This document shows, one piece after another, positions 45,836-55,075 of a DNA stretch of 64,000 nt. The number at the start of each line of letters is the position of its first letter. The stretch's first letter is position 1. A program made the position numbers and the translations under genes. This DNA comes from Mucilaginibacter xinganensis (GTDB taxonomy: Bacteria; Bacteroidota; Bacteroidia; Sphingobacteriales; Sphingobacteriaceae): contig JAMFSA010000091.1 in assembly GCA_026225055.1 (NCBI GenBank), positions 1 to 64,000 on the forward strand. The letters run 5' to 3'. The notes under the pieces were generated by a model. It ran no database searches. It was not told the origin of the DNA and saw only the letters and a list, made by a program, of their open reading frames with translations.

Positions 45836-46804
45836 ATGAAAAACAAAATTACCATTTCAATATTAGCGGGTTGTTTTCTGCTGCTCATCAATTCACAAAA
45901 AAGCTTTGCGCAATTAAAGGCCGACAGGCTATTAGGCGGTGTAGGCCTTGATGCAGGTACACAAGCACCTGCCGAAACCTTTACCCTGGCAGTTCCATTT
46001 TACTTTTATAATACCAACTCTTTAAAAAATGCCAGTGGTAATACATCCGTTGCTAACCCTAATCTTAACATGTTTCTTACTGCCGTGGGTGGTACTTATG
46101 TAAGTAATCTTAAAATATTAGGCGGTAACTATGGCGCAAGTATATTATTACCTTTTGCTGAAAACACCATACAGGGAAACTACGCAAATACAAAAAGCGG
46201 ATTTGCTTATAGCGATACCTACGTTCAACCATTTCAATTAGGCTGGCATAGCAAACCTGCCGATTTCAATTTCAGTTACGGCCTATATATCCCAACTGGT
46301 AAGTTTACGTTTGGCGGATCTGATAACAGCGGTTTGGGTATGTGGGGCAATGAATTTCAGGGTGGCACTACGCTTCGCCTTGATCCGAAAGGCAGCATCG
46401 CCTTCTCCACATTATTATCTTATGAAATAAATGGCGACAAGAAAAACACCAACGTAAAAACCGGCGACAACCTCACACTTGAAGGAGGCTTGGGTAAAAC
46501 CTGGTACACGTTTAACGGCACCAAGATCCCGTCGTCAATCATAAAAGCGGGTGTGGTTTACTACATTCAGTTTAAAACAACCAACGATGAGATCCCGCTG
46601 AATAACTTCCCTAACTTTTACATTACTCCCGGCCAGGATCATATCTACTCGCTCGGCCTTGAGAGTAATATATTGTTAACAAAATCAAGAATGTTATTTG
46701 GCGTACGCTGGTTTGATGAGTTTAGCGCTGTTAACCGTTTCCAGGGCAATACTGTATTTATAACTGTTGCGCATATATTCAGTACAGCACCGGAAAAGAA
46801 ATAA
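45836..46804 (+). CDS. MetA-pathway-of-phenol-degradation type outer-membrane channel
   Basis: About 322 residues from the ATG at 45836 (an in-frame ATG at 45827 lies only 13 nt after the -7 box and is less likely). A signal peptide ends near SFAQ. The mature chain resembles the phenol-MetA/SphA barrel family: GVGLDAGTQAP at the start, GGTYVSNLKILGGNYGASILLPF, FSYGLYIPTGKF, and a C-terminal VFITVAHIF strand. Such channels import hydrophobic or aromatic compounds. It is the second unit of the regulon. Confidence 0.82.
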   Translation: MKNKITISILAGCFLLLINSQKSFAQLKADRLLGGVGLDAGTQAPAETFTLAVPFYFYNTNSLKNASGNTSVANPNLNMFLTAVGGTYVSNLKILGGNYGASILLPFAENTIQGNYANTKSGFAYSDTYVQPFQLGWHSKPADFNFSYGLYIPTGKFTFGGSDNSGLGMWGNEFQGGTTLRLDPKGSIAFSTLLSYEINGDKKNTNVKTGDNLTLEGGLGKTWYTFNGTKIPSSIIKAGVVYYIQFKTTNDEIPLNNFPNFYITPGQDHIYSLGLESNILLTKSRMLFGVRWFDEFSAVNRFQGNTVFITVAHIFSTAPEKK

Positions 46805-47001
46805 CAGGCGCTGATTGTTCCTGAAAAATTCATGGCAAATACGTACACCGGTCCATTGGCGGGGCAATTCACCTTGTGCTTACTGGCATACACCACATCA
46901 CGCACAGGAAAACATTTTGATTAAAAAGGGATAAGACAGTATTTACACTCACACCGTTACTAAACTTTAACAATACAAATGGGCTATCAAAATAACCGTA
47001 C

Positions 47002-47403
47002 ATGAAAATATTTATTACTTATATAATGCTGGCATTTGCGCTAAACAATGTAACCATGGCTCATGCAAGCGCTGTTGATAGCTGGCAAATAATAGGTACA
47101 ACGCAATTAAAATTCACAACTGACCATGACGGCATTGTAGTGAAAGCACCTAATAATAGTTTTCAAAGTATCAAACTAAAAGTAACCGGAACTGCACTCA
47201 GGCTTATTAAACTGGTTATAACTTTTGATAGCGGGGCGCCCGATAACATTGAGCTGATCAATGATATACCCAATGGCGGCGAAAGCGATGCAATTAATTT
47301 AAGTGGCATTGAAGATCGAAAGATAAAAAAGATTGATTTCTGGTACGATACACAGGGTATTTTAAAAGGTAAGGCAAGTGTAACTATCCTCGGGAAGAAC
47401 TGA
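47002..47403 (+). CDS. Small secreted protein, DUF2541-like
   Basis: A 133-residue exported protein (signal peptide cut near residue 22, AHAS) with a beta-rich domain: SWQIIGTTQLKF, VVKAPNNSFQSIKLKV, LVITFDSGAPDNIEL, and IKKIDFWYDT. The pattern recalls DUF2541 periplasmic proteins; I am not certain of the number. It is 22 nt before the DUF2490 gene, so the two form a pair. Confidence 0.6.
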   Translation: MKIFITYIMLAFALNNVTMAHASAVDSWQIIGTTQLKFTTDHDGIVVKAPNNSFQSIKLKVTGTALRLIKLVITFDSGAPDNIELINDIPNGGESDAINLSGIEDRKIKKIDFWYDTQGILKGKASVTILGKN

Positions 47404-47425
47404 TAAGATCACATTTAGCATAGAG

Positions 47426-48217
47426 ATGAGAACCGGGCTAATATTCTTTTTGGCATTATTAATTATAAATCTGGCCGTCTTAAAAGTTCAGGCACAAACA
47501 CAGGGTTATACCCAGGCTAATAACGAGTTTGATTTTAACCACGACCTGAGCCGACAATGGGCGCTGGAGTTTAACGCGGGCCAAAGCTGGACCACCTTAC
47601 CAGGCCACGATAATTTATTGAGCAACTTAGGGCAGGTATATGGCAGGCTATGGGTGCATTTTGCGATGAATGATAAATGGAAATTCTCATTTTTTTACGC
47701 GTATTACTACAATCACAATTTACCTGAAATAAACCAGCGGCAGGCACCTGAATGGCGGAGCGCTATGCAGGCTATTTATTATATAGAACGCAGGCGTGCC
47801 ATAATAACAACACGATGGCGTATTGAGGACCGCCATATATACAATACCGATAGTGTTTATGAAGCGGTTGACCGTTTAAGAGGGCAGATAAAAATTGTGT
47901 ATCCTTTTAACGGTCCAACGCTTGGTAAACATATAATTTACGGCATAGGATCGGAAGAACTTATGTTTAAAACAAGCAGCAAAGTAAGCGGCCCACAGCT
48001 TTTCGATCGTAACAGGATCACCGCTGGATTTGGTTATGGGGTTACTGCCAATTTACAGATAGAGTTAACCTATAGTAACGAATACCTGCCCCGGCCCGAT
48101 GTTTCTGACAGTTATAATGCCATACAGGTTAACATCATATTTAATAATGTGCTGCCAAGGCTAAAAAATTTGATTTTGGGGGAAAAGAAAGCGCCTGAAG
48201 ACTCATCAGCTAATTGA
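47426..48217 (+). CDS. DUF2490 outer-membrane protein
   Basis: A 263-residue exported barrel (signal cut near VQAQ, residue 24). DUF2490 features are visible: NEFDFNHDLSRQWALEFNAGQSW at the mature start (over residues 30-53), the RQAPEWRSAMQAIYYIERRR stretch, TTRWRIEDRHIY, and a final VNIIFNNVLP strand. Function in the family is unknown. It follows the small secreted-protein gene. Confidence 0.82.
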   Translation: MRTGLIFFLALLIINLAVLKVQAQTQGYTQANNEFDFNHDLSRQWALEFNAGQSWTTLPGHDNLLSNLGQVYGRLWVHFAMNDKWKFSFFYAYYYNHNLPEINQRQAPEWRSAMQAIYYIERRRAIITTRWRIEDRHIYNTDSVYEAVDRLRGQIKIVYPFNGPTLGKHIIYGIGSEELMFKTSSKVSGPQLFDRNRITAGFGYGVTANLQIELTYSNEYLPRPDVSDSYNAIQVNIIFNNVLPRLKNLILGEKKAPEDSSAN

Positions 48218-48252
48218 TAATCTGGGTGGCGCTGCTTGTTACGCTCCTGTTA

Positions 48253-48276
48253 AGTTCCATTTTTAAATATGCAACA
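48253..48276 (+). promoter_or_regulatory. 24-bp regulon site 3, upstream of the DUF6515 gene
   Basis: AGTTCCA (48253-48259), ten bases, TGCAACA (48270-48276). A gap of 42 nt leads to TTTATTTG (48319-48326), then 40 nt to the ATG. Confidence 0.75.
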
Positions 48277-48366
48277 AGTCTGCTCCCTCGTATATATGCT
48301 TATATGCCCAAACAGTCTTTTATTTGAGTAAAATATCAACAGGTCAATTATCTAATAATTATAAAT

Positions 48367-49311
48367 ATGAAAAGATTCATAAAAAAGCTGTCGGCAGCAG
48401 GCAGGGCAGTTGTGGCAGTATTGTTAATAATATCTATTAGTGCCGGTAAATCATACGCTTTGCCGCAACGTAGAGGGGGCAGGGTTGGCGGTGGAGGCGC
48501 TGGCACAAGGGGCGGCCAAACCAGGAATCGGACCAATAATTCAAGTCGAAATAATAACAGGCCGAATAACGAAAATAATCGACCTAACAATAATAACAAC
48601 AAGCCCAATAATAATAACAATGGCCACAATAATGCCAATAATAATAACGGTCATAACGGAAACAATAGTAATAACAAAACCAATATTAATGGCGGCAATA
48701 AAACCAACATCAATAGTGGTAATACAACCGTAAATGTTAATGTTAATAACAGCCATAATACAGTGGTAAGGCAAAATAATATCCATGCATACACCAGGCC
48801 ACCTTATGTATATGGGGGCCGCAGTTATTATAGTTTCCACCCATATTATTATCACCCTTACCACCCTTACGCCTGGGGGCCGGTTTATCACCCATGGGGC
48901 TTTTTCATAGCCGCGCTTGCTACAACAGCAATAATTGTATCGGTGGCTAACGCGCAATATCACTATGATCAGGGGGTATTTTACGCACCGAGTAGTGGTG
49001 GTTACACCGTAGTAGCAGCTCCGGTTGGCGCAACGGTTACAACAATCCCATCAAACGCGCAAACGGTGGTGGTAAACCAAACTAACAATTATTACTATGG
49101 AGGAACTTATTACGAAAAAAGCGACAAGGGCTATACCGTTGTGCCCCCAACTGCCGGTGTTGTAGTGGCGAACCTACCCGCAGGCGGCACCGAAACGAAA
49201 GTGGGTGATGTAACCTATGTAAAAGTTGGCGAAACCTATTACCAACCAGTGAAAATAGACGGCAAGGACCAGTACGAGGTAGTGAATGTGCAGGATGCGG
49301 CGAAAAAATAG
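48367..49311 (+). CDS. Asn-rich exported protein with a DUF6515 C-terminal part
   Basis: A 314-residue exported protein with a signal peptide (about 1-36). A low-complexity region of mostly Asn, with Gly, Arg, His and Pro (about 38-135), follows. Next is a YHPYYYHPYHPY aromatic hinge and a hydrophobic segment (about 178-197, FFIAALATTAIIVSVANA). The C-terminal domain has three related strands of the type YYG-x-TYY-x-Y-VV (GGYTVVAAP; GGTYYEKSDKGYTVVPP; VGETYYQPVKIDGKDQYEVV). This C-terminal pattern is seen in the DUF6515 family of Bacteroidota surface proteins. Third unit of the regulon. Confidence 0.8.
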   Translation: MKRFIKKLSAAGRAVVAVLLIISISAGKSYALPQRRGGRVGGGGAGTRGGQTRNRTNNSSRNNNRPNNENNRPNNNNNKPNNNNNGHNNANNNNGHNGNNSNNKTNINGGNKTNINSGNTTVNVNVNNSHNTVVRQNNIHAYTRPPYVYGGRSYYSFHPYYYHPYHPYAWGPVYHPWGFFIAALATTAIIVSVANAQYHYDQGVFYAPSSGGYTVVAAPVGATVTTIPSNAQTVVVNQTNNYYYGGTYYEKSDKGYTVVPPTAGVVVANLPAGGTETKVGDVTYVKVGETYYQPVKIDGKDQYEVVNVQDAAKK

Positions 49312-49381
49312 GAAGCTATCCGTTACAAAATCTAATACCTATTTAAACATATAATTAACAATTGAAATTTGATCTTGATTT

Positions 49382-49418
49382 AAAACCTTATTGCCTTGGC
49401 AATGGGGTTTTTGTTTTT
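49382..49418 (+). terminator. Intrinsic terminator of the DUF6515 gene
   Basis: AAAACCTTATTGCC pairs with GGCAATGGGGTTTT (two G-T wobbles) around TT, followed by TTGTTTTTT. Confidence 0.85.
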
Positions 49419-50006
49419 TAAAGCAGACGATAGCAATCGTTTAACATTTTCAGGTTTACTGCTATCGGAAGATCCATTGTATTACCAATATTGCGCATGG
49501 AGTCACCCTGAATAATGTCGTTGACTAAAAACACCGTAGGTGTTAAATGTTGGTAGCAGAAAACAAACCAAAAACTCGTGCCGTTAGGTACGAAACTGGC
49601 AAAGTGGCATACCTGACGTATGCTTATAATTTACATTTATATTTTCTACCCTACATTTTGCGCCCATAGAGCAACTGTTATCCCTTATAATTTAATGAGA
49701 TACTGTCTTGAAACACCCCAAGGGTTAGCGTATTGGCCTTTGCTATGCTTCAAGCACCCAAAGCATGACACCTCTCATTTAACCCTCCGAACACTTATCA
49801 TCTGTACCTAATGTGAATGCACTTCAATACATGCTTAAACATTATTGCCATGTAGCTATAAACAATGTTCCACATTTAAAACTGCAACAGGATTGCCCCT
49901 TCCAAAATCGAATTTACCCTTGTTCGTGCACTTACTTTGTGTAGCGGATTTTTCCAATCGCTGTAAACTGAACAATAAATAAAATTTATCACTTAAATGA
50001 ATAACC
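49419..50006. other. Long 5' gap before the sulfatase gene, with two short REP-like hairpins
   Basis: About 590 nt. Two small palindromes lie close together, ACACCGTAGGTGT (49531-49543) and CGTGCCGTTAGGTACG (49577-49592), both built on CCG-T-AGG, which looks like a REP-type repeat. The regulon site (49866-49889) and the sulfatase promoter come after. A 63-residue frame at 49620 is not convincing. Confidence 0.55.
49866..49889 (+). promoter_or_regulatory. 24-bp regulon site 4, upstream of the sulfatase gene
   Basis: TGTTCCA (49866-49872), ten bases, TGCAACA (49883-49889), matching the consensus exactly. A gap of 42 nt leads to TTACTTTG (49932-49939); the ATG is 67 nt further. Confidence 0.8.
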
Positions 50007-51560
50007 ATGTCAATGTTTAAAAATCGAAGTAAACGCCAGTTCATCTTGACTGCTGTGCTGGCCCTGGCTTTTGCAGGAAATGCAATGGGCCAAAAACAAC
50101 CGCCAAACATTCTTGTAATTTTCGGGGATGATATTGGCCAGTCGAACATAAGCGCTTACAGCCGTGGCCTTATGGGTTTCATGACCCCTAATATCGACCG
50201 TATTGGTAATGAAGGTGGCGTATTTATTCAATACTATGGCCAGCAAAGCTGTACTGCCGGGCGTGCCGCTTTCATTACAGGGCAATGTCCGTTTCGTACA
50301 GGTTTAACCAAGGTTGCTTTACCAGGCGCACCAGTAGGCTTACAAAAGGAAGATCCTACTATTGCTGAGTTTTTGAAACCACTGGGCTATATGTGCGGGC
50401 AGTTTGGCAAAAACCATTTAGGCGATGCTGATAAATACCTGCCTACCGCGCATGGTTTCGATGAATTTTTTGGCAACTTGTATCACCTCAATGCTGAAGA
50501 AGAGCCTGAAAATCCGGATTATCCGAAAGATCCTGAATTCAAGAAAAAGTTCGGCCCCCGTGGTGTGATCCATTCTACTGCAGATGGTAAAATAGAAGAC
50601 ACAGGCCCGCTTACTAAAAAACGCATGGAAACTGTTGATGAAGAATTTTATGGCGCTGCTATAAATTTTATGACCACACAGGTAAAAAATAAAAAGCCAT
50701 TCTTTGTATGGTTCAACAGCACCCGTATGCACGTTTATACCCACTTAAAACCATCATCAGATGGTAAAACCGGCTTAGGTTTACAAGCCGATGGTATGAC
50801 CGAGCATGACGCGATGGTGGGCGACCTGCTTAAGTTTTTGGATGATAACCATATCGCCGATAATACCATTGTAATTTACAGTACCGATAACGGCGCTATG
50901 AAAAACCAATGGCCTGATGCCGGAGCTTCTCCTTTCAAAGGTGAAAAAGACATGGAAACTGAAGGTGCATTCAGGGTACCTGCACTTATCCGCTGGCCGG
51001 GAGTTATCAAGCCAGGCACTAACTTTACCGGTTTATTCTCTGCCGAAGACTGGCTGCCTACTTTAGTGGCTGCAGCAGGTGGTGATCCAAATATTGCAAC
51101 GTCTGCAACTAAAGGTGTTACCGAAGCCGGCAAAAGCTTTAAAGTGCATCTGGATGGCTACAACCAGGTATCATACCTAAGTGGCAAAACCGGCACACTG
51201 CGACATGAATTTGTATATTTTGATGACGATGGCAACCTGGTAGCTTACAGGGATGATCGTTTTAAATATTCGTTTGCCAGGCAAGATGCTCACGGCATGG
51301 AAGTGTGGCGTGTGCCTATGACCAAAATGAGAGCGCCAATATTTGTTGACCTGCTCAGCGATCCTTACGAATATGCTCCGGGTAATTCGGCGGCCTGGGA
51401 AGATTGGGCTGTAAAACATGCTTTCCTGATACTACCTGCTGTTGAAAAAGTAGCTAGATATATGGCAACTTACCAGGCATTCCCACCACGACAGGCACCT
51501 GCATCGTTCTCTATTGACGATGTTATGAAAACGATTCCTCCTCCGCAAATGAAAAACTGA
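50007..51560 (+). CDS. Exported arylsulfatase (type I, Cys-type)
   Basis: Hydrolyses sulfate esters using a formylglycine made from Cys. The 517-residue protein has a signal peptide (about 1-28). Asp41-Asp42 in IFGDDIGQ bind Ca2+. The modification site SCTAGRAAFITGQ puts the nucleophile at Cys82. It is a C-x-A-x-R variant of the usual C-x-P-x-R, seen in other arylsulfatases. YSTDNGA (about 290) supplies the second metal-site Asp-Asn. The matching formylglycine-generating enzyme is 8 kb downstream in the same region. Sulfated substrate unknown. Confidence 0.95.
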   Translation: MSMFKNRSKRQFILTAVLALAFAGNAMGQKQPPNILVIFGDDIGQSNISAYSRGLMGFMTPNIDRIGNEGGVFIQYYGQQSCTAGRAAFITGQCPFRTGLTKVALPGAPVGLQKEDPTIAEFLKPLGYMCGQFGKNHLGDADKYLPTAHGFDEFFGNLYHLNAEEEPENPDYPKDPEFKKKFGPRGVIHSTADGKIEDTGPLTKKRMETVDEEFYGAAINFMTTQVKNKKPFFVWFNSTRMHVYTHLKPSSDGKTGLGLQADGMTEHDAMVGDLLKFLDDNHIADNTIVIYSTDNGAMKNQWPDAGASPFKGEKDMETEGAFRVPALIRWPGVIKPGTNFTGLFSAEDWLPTLVAAAGGDPNIATSATKGVTEAGKSFKVHLDGYNQVSYLSGKTGTLRHEFVYFDDDGNLVAYRDDRFKYSFARQDAHGMEVWRVPMTKMRAPIFVDLLSDPYEYAPGNSAAWEDWAVKHAFLILPAVEKVARYMATYQAFPPRQAPASFSIDDVMKTIPPPQMKN

Positions 51561-51597
51561 TCTGTATAGTTCAGCATGAACTAAAACATATCCACAA

Positions 51598-51637
51598 ACA
51601 ATCATACATCCTTTAAACCGGGATGTATGGTTGTTTT
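51598..51637 (+). terminator. Hairpin between the sulfatase and moxR genes
   Basis: ACAATCATACATCC (51598-51611) pairs with GGATGTATGGTTGT (51621-51634) with one G-T wobble, followed by TTTTATA. It may terminate the sulfatase message or set a lower level for the moxR operon by partial read-through. Confidence 0.8.
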
Positions 51638-51658
51638 ATACCAAAAAAACGTCCACCT

Positions 51659-52618
51659 ATGACAGCAAAAGAACAAATACTGGAACTTAAAAGCCGCATG
51701 GCCGAAAGTATTATTGGGCAGGAAGATGTGATCACTAAAATTATAATCGGCCTGCTTACCGATGGTAATGTATTGCTGGAAGGCTTGCCCGGTTTGGCAA
51801 AAACCCGCGCGGTAAAAAGCCTCGCCAAAAACCTCGACTGCAATTTAAGCCGTATACAATTTACACCCGATCTGCTTCCGTCTGATATTACCGGAACGGA
51901 GATCTATCAGCCGCAGGATAAGGAGAAATTTATTTTTCAACCCGGCCCTATATTCAGTAACCTTATTTTGGCCGATGAAATAAATCGTGCCCCCGCGAAA
52001 GTACAGGCCGCGTTGCTGGAAGCCATGGAAGAACGCCAGGTTTCCGTAGCCGGCACAACCCATAAAATGGATCCGCTATTTATGGTTCTGGCGACCCAAA
52101 ACCCCATTGAGCAGGAAGGCACCTATCCTCTGCCCGAAGCACAGCTCGACCGCTTTATTATGAAGGTCTTGATCAGCTATCCATCAAACGAAGATGAGAT
52201 AAAGATCATGCGCCTGGTTCGGTCCGAATCAAACACCAAACCGGCAGCGAGCAAACCGATCCCTCAAAAATCTATTTTTGATGCCCGTAAAGAGATAAAC
52301 AACGTGCAGGTTAAAGAGCCTGCCGAAAAATATATAGCCGACCTGATCGGCGCTACCCGGTACCCCGAATCTTTCGGCAAAGATTTAAAGCGTTGGGTAA
52401 ATTATGGCGCCAGTCCGCGTGGCACCATCAATATTGATAAATGCTCGCGCGCTGTAGCCTGGCTTGATGGCCGGGACTATGTAACCCCCGATGATATCCG
52501 CTTTATTGTACATGACGTGCTCAGGCACCGCCTGATATTAAGTTATGAAGCCAATGCCGAAGGCAAAAGCGCCGACGTAGTAATTGACGAGCTGTTAAAG
52601 GTTGTAGCCGTAGCCTGA
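51659..52618 (+). CDS. moxR: MoxR-family AAA+ ATPase
   Basis: A 319-residue chaperone-type ATPase. The start is set at the ATG at 51659 (MTAKEQILEL...); the upstream in-frame ATG at 51623 lies inside the terminator hairpin. Walker A is EGLPGLAKTRA (about 40-50) and Walker B LILADEINRAPAK (about 102-114). Sensor 1 is in VLATQNPIEQEGTYPLPEAQ. The lid domain carries NYGASPRGTINIDKC. MoxR proteins act with VWA-domain partners to load cofactors or activate complexes. All those partners follow in order. Confidence 0.94.
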   Translation: MTAKEQILELKSRMAESIIGQEDVITKIIIGLLTDGNVLLEGLPGLAKTRAVKSLAKNLDCNLSRIQFTPDLLPSDITGTEIYQPQDKEKFIFQPGPIFSNLILADEINRAPAKVQAALLEAMEERQVSVAGTTHKMDPLFMVLATQNPIEQEGTYPLPEAQLDRFIMKVLISYPSNEDEIKIMRLVRSESNTKPAASKPIPQKSIFDARKEINNVQVKEPAEKYIADLIGATRYPESFGKDLKRWVNYGASPRGTINIDKCSRAVAWLDGRDYVTPDDIRFIVHDVLRHRLILSYEANAEGKSADVVIDELLKVVAVA

Positions 52619-52641
52619 TTATACCTAAATACCTGCTAACC

Positions 52642-53592
52642 ATGTTCAATTTCAATAAACATAAACCCGAATACCCCATTGAGGTTGTAACAACGCTCCA
52701 GGATCTGATGCGCTATGAATTTCTGGTGCAATCAGGCAATTTGCTGCCCAGTCACCCGGTATACTCCATACTTGCGGGCAGGCATGCATCAAAATTGCGT
52801 GGCCGGGGTTTGGATTTTGAAGAGGTAAGGCATTATGTAGCTGGGGATGATATTCGCAATATCGACTGGCGGGTAACCGCCCGCACAGGTGAAACACATT
52901 CCAAGGTTTTTAATGAAGAAAAGGAACGCCCCACATTTATAGTGCTCGACCAAAGCAGCAGTATGTTTTTTGGTTCGCGGCGATTTGTAAAATCCGTTTC
53001 CGCGGCGCACGCTGCGGCCATTGGCGCTTTTTATACCATTAAACGCGGCGACCGTGTAGGCGGTATTATTTTTAATGAAGACGGCTTTGATTTTATCGCA
53101 CCTAAACGCAGTAAAGCTGTAGTGCAGCACCTGTTGCAATGCGTAGTAAATAGGAATGAGATACTACCATTACGCAAAGTTGCCAAGCCAAATACCAGCC
53201 TATTAAATAGCATGTTACAAAGAACGCAGGCCAGTGTAACACATGATTATGTAGTTACGGTGATCAGCGATTTTTCAACCATAGATGACGAAACCCGGCA
53301 ATACCTGCGAAATATGAGCCATCATAACGATGTGATCCTTATCCATATTTATGATGCGTTGGACCAGGCCCTGCCCGATGGCAAACTGGTTTTAAGCGAT
53401 GGCAAATACCAAATAGCCTGGCAAAATAGCAAAAGAAAATGGGGCGAAAAATTCAAAAAGAGCTTTGCCGATATCCAGCATGAGCTAACTAAAGAATTTA
53501 GCCGCTACCGCATACCTATCGTATTTTTTAACACCACAGAAACCATTGAGGACCAGATAATGCACTCCATGGGTAAAATATTAAGAAAGTAA
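52642..53592 (+). CDS. DUF58 protein
   Basis: A 316-residue cytoplasmic protein with the DUF58 signature GRGLDFEEVRHYVAGDDIRNIDWRVTAR (over residues 53-80; split as RGLDFEEVR and YVAGDDIRNIDWR). A VWA-like core follows (FIVLDQSSSMFFGS, MIDAS-type DxSxS at about residue 112). It is the standard second gene of MoxR operons. It begins 24 nt after moxR and its stop is 1 nt from the next start. Confidence 0.93.
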   Translation: MFNFNKHKPEYPIEVVTTLQDLMRYEFLVQSGNLLPSHPVYSILAGRHASKLRGRGLDFEEVRHYVAGDDIRNIDWRVTARTGETHSKVFNEEKERPTFIVLDQSSSMFFGSRRFVKSVSAAHAAAIGAFYTIKRGDRVGGIIFNEDGFDFIAPKRSKAVVQHLLQCVVNRNEILPLRKVAKPNTSLLNSMLQRTQASVTHDYVVTVISDFSTIDDETRQYLRNMSHHNDVILIHIYDALDQALPDGKLVLSDGKYQIAWQNSKRKWGEKFKKSFADIQHELTKEFSRYRIPIVFFNTTETIEDQIMHSMGKILRK

Positions 53593-53593
53593 A

Positions 53594-54094
53594 ATGCAAT
53601 TATTACAGCTTACAGATGATTCCGTTGGGAAATTAATTGAGCCCGCGCCAGTGCCATTCAGCTTTGGCGCGCCGGGCTGGTATGTTGTAGGGGGGCTTGC
53701 TTTGATACTGCTAATATTTTGCATCTACCTGCTGGTTATGCATTATAAAAGCAACCGCTATCGCCGTAATGCCTTACAGTTTTTAGCTGATACTCAAAAA
53801 AGATTTACAGCAAAGGAAACTTTTGGCGAACTGGTTTATGAAACACACATGCTCATCAAGCGCATTGCCATGAGCCGTTACGGCAGGCGAAAAGTATCGG
53901 GCCTAAGGGGCGATGAATGGACATCATTTATTAATACCACCTGGCGCGAAAAAGCTTTTGATAACAATGACGATGAATTGCTTACACAAACTATTTACAA
54001 ACCATTGGTACCTGTATCAGCCGGGCAAGCAACAGCCTTTACAAAAAAAGCCAGGCGTTGGATAAAGAAACATAAAAAGCACATAAAAGCATGA
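53594..54094 (+). CDS. DUF4381 membrane protein
   Basis: A 166-residue protein with one transmembrane helix (about 29-49, WYVVGGLALILLIFCIYLLV) and a basic cytoplasmic tail (ELVYETHMLIKRIAMSRYGR, GDEWTSFINTTW). This layout is typical of DUF4381, found between the DUF58 and BatA genes. It overlaps the BatA start by 4 nt (ATGA). Confidence 0.9.
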   Translation: MQLLQLTDDSVGKLIEPAPVPFSFGAPGWYVVGGLALILLIFCIYLLVMHYKSNRYRRNALQFLADTQKRFTAKETFGELVYETHMLIKRIAMSRYGRRKVSGLRGDEWTSFINTTWREKAFDNNDDELLTQTIYKPLVPVSAGQATAFTKKARRWIKKHKKHIKA

Positions 54095-55074
54095 CGTTTG
54101 AGATAGCATATAAGTGGGTATTTTTATTGGCAGTAGTGCCTTTAATTATATATGCTATACTGCCGGTTTTGCATAAACGGCGGGCCGCGCTTATTGTGCC
54201 TTTCTTTAAACGTGCAGCCACAGTTTCAAACCAACGCATCCGCAGGCGGGCATGGATAAGCCGTAAGAATATTTTCTCGTGGCTCGCTTTATTTTTGGTT
54301 TGGATGTGCTTGCTCGGCGCGGTATCATCGCCCCGGTATGTGGGTAAGCCCGCTAAGAAAACCAAAACGGTTCGCAGTTTTCTTATAGCAACAGATATCT
54401 CCTTCAGCATGGCTACAACCGACTGGCATGTGGGCGGGCAGCGGTTAAGCCGCTGGGGAGCAATAAAAACGATCATGAAGGGCTTTATTAAAGACCGTAA
54501 AAGCGACCAGATAGGCCTGGTTATGTTTGGCTCAAACGCCTATTTGCAATCTCCCTTCACTACCGACCTGGAAACCGTAAGCTGGCTCATGGACCAAACC
54601 GAGGTAGGCATGGCCGGGCAAATGACCAGCATTGGCAGCGCGATAGCCTACGGCATAAATGTATTTAAGCAAGATACCATTAAACAAAAAGTGATGCTGC
54701 TGTTAACCGATGGTATCGACAGCGGGCAGGATATTTTGCCTTTGGATGCCTCACAGGCGGCTAAGCGCGATTCCATTGTGATATATACCATCGGTATCGG
54801 TCAGGCCAAAGGCAGCGGCGGTTATGACCTGGATGAAAAAACATTAAAGGATATTGCCCGCACAACCGGCGGCCAGTATTTCAATGCGATGAACGAGGGG
54901 CAGCTGAAAAAGGTTTACGCCACACTGGATAAACTGCAACCCGTAGTATACGACGAGGAAACTTATAAGCCCGTAGTATTACTATACTATTATCCATTGG
55001 CCGCGGCAGTTTTACTAGCGCTTGCGTTCCAGTTTTTGAACGGTACCATTAACTTATTCAGGAGGAGCAGCTGA
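54091..55074 (+). CDS. batA: BatA-like VWA domain membrane protein
   Basis: A 327-residue inner-membrane protein. N-terminal helices lie at about 7-27 and 60-80. A VWA domain follows at about 88-290, with metal-ion adhesion residues in LIATDISFSM (DxSxS) and LLTDGIDSG. A final helix lies at 295-317. BatA partners of MoxR act at the membrane, and in other bacteria the Bat proteins are linked to stress tolerance. Coupled by overlap to DUF4381 and by 1 nt to the next gene. Confidence 0.93.
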   Translation: MTFEIAYKWVFLLAVVPLIIYAILPVLHKRRAALIVPFFKRAATVSNQRIRRRAWISRKNIFSWLALFLVWMCLLGAVSSPRYVGKPAKKTKTVRSFLIATDISFSMATTDWHVGGQRLSRWGAIKTIMKGFIKDRKSDQIGLVMFGSNAYLQSPFTTDLETVSWLMDQTEVGMAGQMTSIGSAIAYGINVFKQDTIKQKVMLLLTDGIDSGQDILPLDASQAAKRDSIVIYTIGIGQAKGSGGYDLDEKTLKDIARTTGGQYFNAMNEGQLKKVYATLDKLQPVVYDEETYKPVVLLYYYPLAAAVLLALAFQFLNGTINLFRRSS

Positions 55075-55075
55075 T

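Noticed and set aside
46816-46839. A sixth possible 24-bp site (TGTTCCT-N10-TGGCAAA) before the DUF2541-like gene
   Set aside because: It has several mismatches, and the octamer 41 nt downstream (TACTGGCA) does not end in TTTG.
48348-48638. Minus-strand Leu-rich frame opposite the Asn-rich gene
   Set aside because: It is the complement of AAT/AAC repeats, giving apparent Leu/Ile runs.
49620-49811. A 63-residue frame before the sulfatase
   Set aside because: No motif and no conserved-looking composition.
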